From contig JANYLE010000479.1 in the NCBI GenBank assembly GCA_025363795.1, positions 1-11,140 of the forward strand: a stretch of 11,140 bases of DNA. The letters are read 5' to 3'. Positions 5,738 to 11,140 of this stretch are shown in pieces. Position 1 is the first letter of the stretch. The number at the start of each line of letters is the position of its first letter. The stretch comes from Mariniphaga sp. (GTDB lineage Bacteria; Bacteroidota; Bacteroidia; Bacteroidales; Prolixibacteraceae). The position numbers and the translations under genes were made by a program. The notes beneath the pieces are model-generated. The model was not told where the DNA came from. It made no database searches and saw only the letters and a list, made by a program, of their open reading frames with translations.

Positions 5738-7855
5738 TTAGCGATTAAAATAACCGCAATTAAGAATGTTTTTCTCTTCAGTCGACCCTCGTTCAAAAGT
5801 TATTTGAACCGCTCCGCCTTGCGTTGTATTGAAAGTAGGTTGATCCGCTAAAGCATTGACAGAATGTGGGTTTTCTTCCCCGACTTTATTCAGCAATCGA
5901 CTTTCAATAATCACTGCACCTGGAGCTATTTTTCGCACCAACTTAGGATCGGATAATGACCGTTCCGCCAGGATAATAATATCTGTTGGCGGAAAATGTT
6001 CCCGGTCAGATTCAATAAAATTCCGATCGTTTAGTAAGCATAAAGATAGGCCTTCGAAATTCATAAAGTTCTTTGTGCAGAATAATTTAATGGTATTTAG
6101 ATGGGAGGTGTCTGATAAACAAATCGTTGTTGATTTCCTGATGTCCCGGTACCCTTCGTAAGGTTTGGTGAAGTAGCTCAGTTTGTCAGGTGTCCCACTG
6201 TTTTTTGTCGTAAGCCATGTCGTTTCCCTTCCGGATGTTAGCGCGACTAATGTTTTGCCCTGCAGATTAAAGACAACCACTTCTTTGCGTGACAGATCGT
6301 GATAAGTGGATATGATGTTGAATAATAGAAGTATAATAATTGATGCCAAAGCAGTGGCTAAAGCTTTCGGATTTTTGTTTACGATGTAGATCACGATAAA
6401 GATGGCAATTATCACAGCAATTAAAAGCGAGAAGTCGGATGGATATAAACCATTGATCAATGAGTGGGGCAGTTGTTCTACGAAATGCACGGAGAAGAGC
6501 ATCCCTTGTCCGGCCATGTCAAGCACACGCGTCATCCACACTCCAAGGAAAAGCGAAATTGGAGCAACTGCAAAGACAATGAACGAAAGGTACAGAATCA
6601 GTGTTACCAAAGGAATAACCATCAAGTTGGCCAACAAAAACCATGTTGGAAACTGGTGGAAATAGTGCAGGAGAAATGGGAGCGTTCCGATTTGTGCGGC
6701 AACTGAAACAGATAATAATATCCAGATTTGGTCCGGAATCCAGTACTTGAAGTAGAGCAATTTGTATAAAAACGGTTGAAAATAGACAATTGAAAATACT
6801 GCCGCGTAGGAAAGCTGAAAACCAACATCATATATTAGTGTGGGCCAGATACAAAGCAAAACAAATGCCGAGGCAGCCAGCGTATTGTAAATGTTGGGAT
6901 GGCGGCTTAAACTTTTTCCGATTACAATAAAGGAAAACATTGCTGCGGCTCGGAGCACAGATGCCGATAAACCGGTAATCAGAGCGTATCCCCAACAACT
7001 GCCAAGAATTAGAAGCATATAAGGAATAATCCCTCCTTTTCGCTTTTTTAAAAATCTGAACAGAAAATCGAGTACGGCATAGATAATTGCAACATTCATC
7101 CCTGAGACGGCCAGCACATGGATCACCCCTGTTTTTGAGAAACTTTGGGTGGTTTCGGGTTCCAGATCTTCGCGGGCCCCTAAAGAAACTGCTGAGACCA
7201 AATGAAGAACTTCGCCTTTCAATCCGCTTTTTTCCAGTATTTTAATTAGCCGATCACGAATGATAAGAGACCATTCCATAAGGTTTAATTTTCTTACTCC
7301 TTCGATAAATTGGATATTATTGCCTTTCAGATAAATTCTGTGGCCTATTCCGTTACGGACTGCATAAGTTGCATAATCAAACTCAAACGGGTTTCCTGTT
7401 TTTCGAAGTACCTCCGGTTGTCCTCGAAACCAGAGGATCATCCCCGGTTCAATTCCTTCCATTGGTACCGATTTATCAATGTAAGACAATACTTTTATTT
7501 TAGGTTCGATTAACCGGAGGACTACCCTGAACGATTTCTCCTTTTCAACAGGAAACTCGTCTACTACCGCATAATAATTGCCTTTTGGTAATGGTTGAGG
7601 CTGGTACTCTTTGTCTGTTTTGATAAAGAGACCAAGGAGTAGTAATAAGGGAAATAGGAGCGCGCCAAACAAATAATCCCGTTTATAGGATTTGTTAACA
7701 CAGAAGGGGAGGAGAAGCGAGATGAAAATGGACGCGCTAAAAAATATCCATTTCTGTTCAGGCGTACACAAGTCGCCTAAAATGATTCCTGCGATGAATG
7801 GGACAAGAAGCCTGAGGAACGGTGCGCTGTGCAGTTTGTTGCTGAAATGACTCAT
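5738..7855 (-). CDS. comEC: ComEC/Rec2 family DNA internalisation channel protein
   Basis: Seen: 705 residues. N-terminal membrane segments (about 12-28, 36-52, 62-78) precede a soluble DUF4131/OB-like region (about 90-185). The polytopic Competence domain (about 215-515) carries family motifs: HVLAVSGMNVAI (246-257), SASVLRAAAMF (297-307), DVGFQLSYAA (343-352), IGTLPFLLHYF (389-399) and NLMVIPL (410-416). The C-terminal 185 residues sit where other ComEC proteins have a metallo-beta-lactamase-like domain, but I see no HxHxDH motif. Known: ComEC forms the inner-membrane channel for single-stranded DNA in natural transformation. Inferred: channel function is retained, while any hydrolase activity of the C-terminal domain is lost or absent. 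It probably forms an operon with trkA downstream. ATG 7855 gives a complete N terminus ahead of the first membrane helix. Confidence 0.92.
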   Translation of the reverse strand: MSHFSNKLHSAPFLRLLVPFIAGIILGDLCTPEQKWIFFSASIFISLLLPFCVNKSYKRDYLFGALLFPLLLLLGLFIKTDKEYQPQPLPKGNYYAVVDEFPVEKEKSFRVVLRLIEPKIKVLSYIDKSVPMEGIEPGMILWFRGQPEVLRKTGNPFEFDYATYAVRNGIGHRIYLKGNNIQFIEGVRKLNLMEWSLIIRDRLIKILEKSGLKGEVLHLVSAVSLGAREDLEPETTQSFSKTGVIHVLAVSGMNVAIIYAVLDFLFRFLKKRKGGIIPYMLLILGSCWGYALITGLSASVLRAAAMFSFIVIGKSLSRHPNIYNTLAASAFVLLCIWPTLIYDVGFQLSYAAVFSIVYFQPFLYKLLYFKYWIPDQIWILLSVSVAAQIGTLPFLLHYFHQFPTWFLLANLMVIPLVTLILYLSFIVFAVAPISLFLGVWMTRVLDMAGQGMLFSVHFVEQLPHSLINGLYPSDFSLLIAVIIAIFIVIYIVNKNPKALATALASIIILLLFNIISTYHDLSRKEVVVFNLQGKTLVALTSGRETTWLTTKNSGTPDKLSYFTKPYEGYRDIRKSTTICLSDTSHLNTIKLFCTKNFMNFEGLSLCLLNDRNFIESDREHFPPTDIIILAERSLSDPKLVRKIAPGAVIIESRLLNKVGEENPHSVNALADQPTFNTTQGGAVQITFERGSTEEKNILNCGYFNR

Positions 7856-7875
7856 TTAAAAGGTGAAATGTGTCA

Positions 7876-7902
7876 TAAAGTTACGAAAAATTGGAATTTC
7901 AA
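7876..7902 (-). promoter_or_regulatory. Weak candidate promoter for comEC-trkA
   Basis: On the minus strand, TTG (7900-7902), a 16-base spacer and TAACTTTA (7876-7883) resemble TTG-N17-23-TAnnTTTG, with one mismatch in the -7 element and a spacer one base short. The position, about 20 bases upstream of the comEC start, is sensible. Confidence 0.3.
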
Positions 7903-8044
7903 TATCGATTTTCAAGTATTTTTAAACTGGCTTTATTGCCTTCCTATGAGGTTCTTTTAGATTGTGGTCATTGAATTTATTTGTATTGATGAATATTATT
8001 AGTCTTCCAATATTTGTCCTTTTAATCTACAGCTATTGTTAATT

Positions 8045-8059
8045 GTTAAAGGCTTTAAC
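8045..8059. repeat. Odd palindrome GTTAAAG-G-CTTTAAC
   Basis: Two perfect 7-base arms around one central base, midway in the divergent spacer. The size and symmetry suit a dimeric regulator's operator better than an RNA hairpin, since the loop would be one base. No regulator is identified, so function is inference only. Confidence 0.35.
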
Positions 8060-8151
8060 TTCATAATCATGGGGTGTGCTATCCTCGCAATATAAAGTGC
8101 AAATATCTGATAATCTTCAAGTCAGGAATGGCATTGTAATCACAATAAAAG

Positions 8152-8173
8152 AATAATTATTTTCGTAATTATT
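8152..8173. repeat. AT-only inverted repeat upstream of the DUF5916 gene
   Basis: AATAATTA (8152-8159) and TAATTATT (8166-8173) are perfect 8-base arms around a 6-base loop (TTTTCG), 42 bases upstream of the DUF5916 start. It could be an operator near the promoter. In AT-rich DNA such repeats also arise by chance. Confidence 0.3.
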
Positions 8174-8190
8174 AGATTTTAACAATTTGC

Positions 8191-8198
8191 TATATTCG
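8191..8198 (+). promoter_or_regulatory. Weak candidate -7 element for the DUF5916 gene
   Basis: TATATTCG differs from TAnnTTTG at one base and lies 17 bases before the ATG at 8216. No TTG is seen at the expected upstream spacing, so this is tentative. Confidence 0.22.
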
Positions 8199-8215
8199 TG
8201 TCCAAATTCTAATCT

Positions 8216-10843
8216 ATGAAGTGTTTATTAATTCTTCTCTTAACGGGCATAAGTCTTTCTTTTAATATCCAGTCACTTGCTCAGGAATCCATTGATTATC
8301 ATTTATCGACAGATTCTACAGTGAATGCAAAAGCAAGTTTTCGCCGAACTTATATTGCAACAAGGATTACCTCAAAACCACGCATTGACGGAAAACTAAA
8401 TGATGAATGCTGGTCACAAGGTGTGTGGGCGGGGGATTTTATACAGCAACAGCCCCTTCAGGCCAAAGCTCCTTCGCAGCGAACTGAGATTAAGGTATTG
8501 TATGATGATTACAATCTGTATTTTGCTGCCAAATGCTATGATAGAGATCCTAAAAAGATAAGACCAATTCTTGGACGTCGTGATGTGTTGGCTGGTGATA
8601 TCATTGGAGTTGCCCTTGATTCCTATCATGATAAACGGACCGCTTATGAGTTTAATGTTACTGCTGCGGGACAAAAGATTGATTTAGCGCATTTGGGAGC
8701 TTATCAATGGGACTTCAACTGGAATGCAGTTTGGGAAGGAAAGTCATCATTAGGCGACTCGTTGTGGATGGTTGAGATGAGAATTCCTTTTAGCCAGATC
8801 AGATTCACCAAACAGGATAACCAGGTGTGGGGAATGCATATCTGGCGTTGGATTGATCGGTTCCAGGAAGAATCCGAATGGAAACTGATTCCGGTGGATG
8901 CCCCGGCGATGGTCTATTTGTTTGGCGAATTGCGCGGTATTGAGGGGATTAGTCATAAGAAGAATTTCGAGATTATGCCATATGCAAGTGCAAAATTCGT
9001 TCCCAATTCAAGTCCTGAGAAATCGTTAAAAGGTGGTATTGGGTTAGATGGAAAGATTGGCATAACTTCAAATTTCACAATTGATTACACAATAAACCCC
9101 GATTTCGGACAGGTCGAAGCCGATCCTTCTGCATTAAACCTTACCTCTTTCGAAACTTTCTATGAAGAAAAAAGGCCATTCTTTCTCGAAGGAAGTTCTA
9201 TTCTTGACTTTAAAATGGGTGATGATCTGTTATTCTATTCCCGCAGGATTGGGCATGCACCATCATTTACTCCTGAAGGTGGTCCTGGTCAGACCGTCTC
9301 AATGCCAGAAAATACAACGATATTAAGTGCACTTAAACTGACAGGAAAAACAACTAAGGGGTTATCAGTTGGCGTAGTGCAAAGTTTTACCGCACGCGAA
9401 AACAGCACGATCTATTCTACGAATTCTGAAAAAAAAGTTGCAGTTGAACCATTTGGTAGCTTCATTGTCGGGAGACTAAAGCAAGAGTTAAACAAAGGAA
9501 ATACGGTAATTGGTGGAATGTTCACATCAACTATTCGAAATATTCGTGATCCTCAGCTCGATTTTATTCCCAGTTCATCTTATACGGGTGGGCTCGATAT
9601 GGAGCATAATTGGAAAGATCGTAAATATTTTGTGGATTTTACAGGATTTTTCAGTCAGGTAAAGGGAAGTAAGGCGGCCATCACTCAGCTACAGGAATCG
9701 ACGGCTCATTATTTCCAGCGTGAAGATGCGCCACACCTGAGTTTTGATACCAGCCGAACAAATCTGTCCGGTTTTGGTGGAAAGGTTGATGTAGGCAAGC
9801 GGAGTGGTAAATTCCGTGTTGCAACGGGTTTGGATTGGCGATCTCCTGGAGTCGACCTCAATGATGTCGGATACCTGAGACAGGCCGACTTTGTGAGGCA
9901 AAACCTGGAATTTTCATACAAGGTCGATAAGCCATATGGAATATTAATGAACTATCAATATGGGCTAAGCCAGTCGCACGAGTGGAGTTTTGGCGGAGAA
10001 AATTTAATGGATAAGTTATCCCTTGTATCGAAAGTTAGGTTTAAAAATCTGTGGTTAACCAATTTTACGTTGATTAAGGATCTAAACCGTTTCGATACGC
10101 GTGAATTGCGCGGCGGTCCGAAGTTATTTAAAGACAACAGAACGGAAGGTTCTCTCCAGATTCTTACCAACAATGTCAAAAAATTGTCATTCGGATTGAC
10201 GAGTACAATCTCGGTTTCGCAGGACAAGATTTCAAATAATAAGGAGTATATTTTAATGGTGAAATGGCAGATGAATAACCGCCTAAGTATCACAACGCAA
10301 ACAGGATACAGTATTGGGGCCAATTATCAACAGTATGTAAATACCATTTCAGGAGAGATGCCCCATAAGGATTATATCGTTGGGAAAATCGACCAGAAAA
10401 CATTGTATACTACCATCCGTTTTGAGTATTATGTATCACCTGAACTTTCATTTCAGTATTATGGAAGTCCTTATGCTTCAATTGGTAAGTATTCTAATTT
10501 CAGACGAGTTGCCGAAGCATCCAATCGCGACATTAATCAACGCTACGCGCCATTATCTATTTTGGGAATTGAGAATAACAATTATTCGATAGATGCAACC
10601 GGTGATCATGTGGAGGATTACAAGTTGAAGAATCCAGATTTTAATTTTCAGGAGTTTCGTTCCAATTTGGTTGGTCGTTGGGAGTTCAGTCCCGGATCTA
10701 CACTTTACCTTGTCTGGACTAATACGCGTTCGCTTTTCACCAACAGTTACAACAGTTCAATCGGCAATAGTTTTGGCGGCATAAGTGACCTGAAGGCGAA
10801 GAATGTATTTATGGTGAAATTAAATTATTGGTTCTCAATTTGA
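8216..10843 (+). CDS. Secreted CBM9-like/DUF5916 domain protein, probably outer membrane
   Basis: Seen: 875 residues. A signal peptide (basic start, hydrophobic 4-16, likely cleavage after SLA at residue 22) has no lipobox. A CBM9/DOMON-like beta-sandwich (about 50-245) opens with the typical PRIDGKLNDECW (55-66) and includes YDDYNLYFAAKCYD and MRIPFSQIRF. The DUF5916 region (about 250 to the end) has NPDFGQVEAD (294-303), YEEKRPFFLEG (316-326) and FYSRRIG (340-346). The last 500 or so residues alternate in a way suggesting many amphipathic beta strands, and the protein ends in aromatic-rich LNYWFSI, compatible with an outer-membrane barrel. Known: this architecture is frequent in Bacteroidota, often annotated as a carbohydrate-binding family 9 protein, with no established function that I know of. 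Inferred: exported to the outer membrane, possibly binding glycans or another ligand. No glycan-degrading or SusC/D genes are adjacent. Confidence 0.87.
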   Translation: MKCLLILLLTGISLSFNIQSLAQESIDYHLSTDSTVNAKASFRRTYIATRITSKPRIDGKLNDECWSQGVWAGDFIQQQPLQAKAPSQRTEIKVLYDDYNLYFAAKCYDRDPKKIRPILGRRDVLAGDIIGVALDSYHDKRTAYEFNVTAAGQKIDLAHLGAYQWDFNWNAVWEGKSSLGDSLWMVEMRIPFSQIRFTKQDNQVWGMHIWRWIDRFQEESEWKLIPVDAPAMVYLFGELRGIEGISHKKNFEIMPYASAKFVPNSSPEKSLKGGIGLDGKIGITSNFTIDYTINPDFGQVEADPSALNLTSFETFYEEKRPFFLEGSSILDFKMGDDLLFYSRRIGHAPSFTPEGGPGQTVSMPENTTILSALKLTGKTTKGLSVGVVQSFTARENSTIYSTNSEKKVAVEPFGSFIVGRLKQELNKGNTVIGGMFTSTIRNIRDPQLDFIPSSSYTGGLDMEHNWKDRKYFVDFTGFFSQVKGSKAAITQLQESTAHYFQREDAPHLSFDTSRTNLSGFGGKVDVGKRSGKFRVATGLDWRSPGVDLNDVGYLRQADFVRQNLEFSYKVDKPYGILMNYQYGLSQSHEWSFGGENLMDKLSLVSKVRFKNLWLTNFTLIKDLNRFDTRELRGGPKLFKDNRTEGSLQILTNNVKKLSFGLTSTISVSQDKISNNKEYILMVKWQMNNRLSITTQTGYSIGANYQQYVNTISGEMPHKDYIVGKIDQKTLYTTIRFEYYVSPELSFQYYGSPYASIGKYSNFRRVAEASNRDINQRYAPLSILGIENNNYSIDATGDHVEDYKLKNPDFNFQEFRSNLVGRWEFSPGSTLYLVWTNTRSLFTNSYNSSIGNSFGGISDLKAKNVFMVKLNYWFSI

Positions 10844-10896
10844 TTGTAAGTATATCACAAATCCCTAATTATTTCAGAACTAAGAATCATTTTTGG

Positions 10897-10924
10897 ATTT
10901 ATATAATGTGTGAATTATATAAAT
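10897..10924. repeat. Perfect 11-base AT-only inverted repeat after the DUF5916 gene
   Basis: ATTTATATAAT (10897-10907) and ATTATATAAAT (10914-10924) pair perfectly around the 6-base loop GTGTGA. It begins 53 bases after the DUF5916 stop and ends 41 bases before a promoter-like element. It could stop transcription weakly, extrude as a cruciform or bind a protein. Having no GC pairs, it is not a classical intrinsic terminator. Confidence 0.45.
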
Positions 10925-10965
10925 TATATTAAAAGTTTTGTAACTCTTCTATAGCTAAAGGCAAA

Positions 10966-10973
10966 TATCTTTG
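10966..10973 (+). promoter_or_regulatory. Candidate -7 promoter element for the last gene
   Basis: TATCTTTG exactly matches TAnnTTTG, 39 bases before the ATG at 11013. The nearest upstream TTG (10938-10940) gives a 25-base spacer, slightly longer than usual. The leader is A-rich, typical of well-translated Bacteroidota genes. Confidence 0.42.
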
Positions 10974-11012
10974 TTATGTGAAAATTAACAAATAAATTAA
11001 AAAAAATCAAAA

Positions 11013-11140
11013 ATGAAAAAACTTAGCTTGAGCGTAGTCACCTTGTTAATGTGCTTCGCTTCTACTTTCGCTCAGGAGAAACCAAAGTCTGAGCCTTATA
11101 ATGCTTGGGAAGTTGGTGTAAATGTCGGTGTTGCTAATTT
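11013..11140 (+). CDS. Exported protein, N-terminal fragment; probably outer-membrane/OmpA-like
   Basis: Seen: the first 42 codons before the window ends. A clear signal peptide starts MKKLSLSVVTLLMC and likely ends at ASTFA (residues 16-20), before QEKPKSE. The Cys at 14 is preceded by LLM, which does not make a good lipobox. The mature start (NAWEVGVNVGVAN) resembles the first strand of small beta-barrel or OmpA-family outer-membrane proteins of Bacteroidota, but the fragment is too short to assign a family firmly. ATG 11013 is preceded by an A-rich leader and a TAnnTTTG element. It lies 169 bases after the DUF5916 gene on the same strand and probably has its own promoter. Confidence 0.7.
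   Translation, partial: MKKLSLSVVTLLMCFASTFAQEKPKSEPYNAWEVGVNVGVAN

Larger units (their letters stand above)
7856..8215. other. 360-base divergent intergenic region between comEC and the DUF5916 gene
   Basis: AT-rich with no open frame or RNA gene that I can support. It must hold promoters for both flanking genes. It contains a 15-base odd palindrome at 8045-8059, a tandem TTGTTAA repeat at 8036-8049 that overlaps it, and an 8-base inverted repeat at 8152-8173, plus weak -7-like elements at both ends. The middle (about 7910-8035) shows nothing I can name. Confidence 0.6.

Noticed and set aside
9955..10323. 122-codon minus-strand open frame inside the DUF5916 gene
   Set aside because: Antisense to a clear coding sequence, no signal or motif recognised; a shadow of the long frame.
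1..11140. CRISPR array, insertion sequence, tRNA or rRNA gene, phage or defence module
   Set aside because: I read the spacers and saw no spaced direct repeats, transposase motifs, cloverleaf-like sequence or defence-protein domains.

Overview
The window looks like chromosomal DNA from a member of the Bacteroidota, probably an anaerobic or fermentative one. The evidence is the gene families (a CBM9-like/DUF5916 surface protein, a Bacteroidota-type ComEC and an OmpA-like secreted protein start), A-rich leaders without Shine-Dalgarno sites before several genes, and several matches to the Bacteroidota -7 promoter element TAnnTTTG. A HydE homologue implies [FeFe]-hydrogenase maturation, which fits a hydrogen-metabolising anaerobe. 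I see no phage, transposon, CRISPR, rRNA or tRNA signature. This reads as a core-genome region, not an island.

Left part (1-2306): two radical SAM genes are transcribed divergently from a roughly 200-base spacer. On the minus strand is amrS, the radical SAM enzyme of the AmmeMemoRadiSam system, cut by the left edge near its C terminus. On the plus strand is hydE, a maturase for the [FeFe]-hydrogenase H-cluster, with no hydF or hydG in view.

Middle (2497-5700): two tandem SPFH/band 7 (stomatin-like) membrane protein genes follow a good Bacteroidota promoter. They are gap-free paralogues with a patchwork of nucleotide identity that suggests gene conversion. The second ends one base before the end of a convergent trkA-like potassium-uptake regulator gene.

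Right of that (5738-7855): comEC, the DNA-uptake channel gene, lies on the minus strand upstream of trkA with a 37-base gap, so the two probably form an operon. Its C-terminal domain lacks the metal-binding motif of the metallo-beta-lactamase fold.

Right end (7856-11140): a 360-base divergent spacer with two inverted repeats precedes a plus-strand gene for an 875-residue secreted CBM9-like/DUF5916 protein, probably at the outer membrane. It is followed by an AT-only perfect inverted repeat, a promoter-like element and the first 42 codons of another exported, probably outer-membrane, protein.

I did not find a convincing previously undescribed multi-gene system here. The best leads are the SPFH gene-conversion tract and the isolated hydE.
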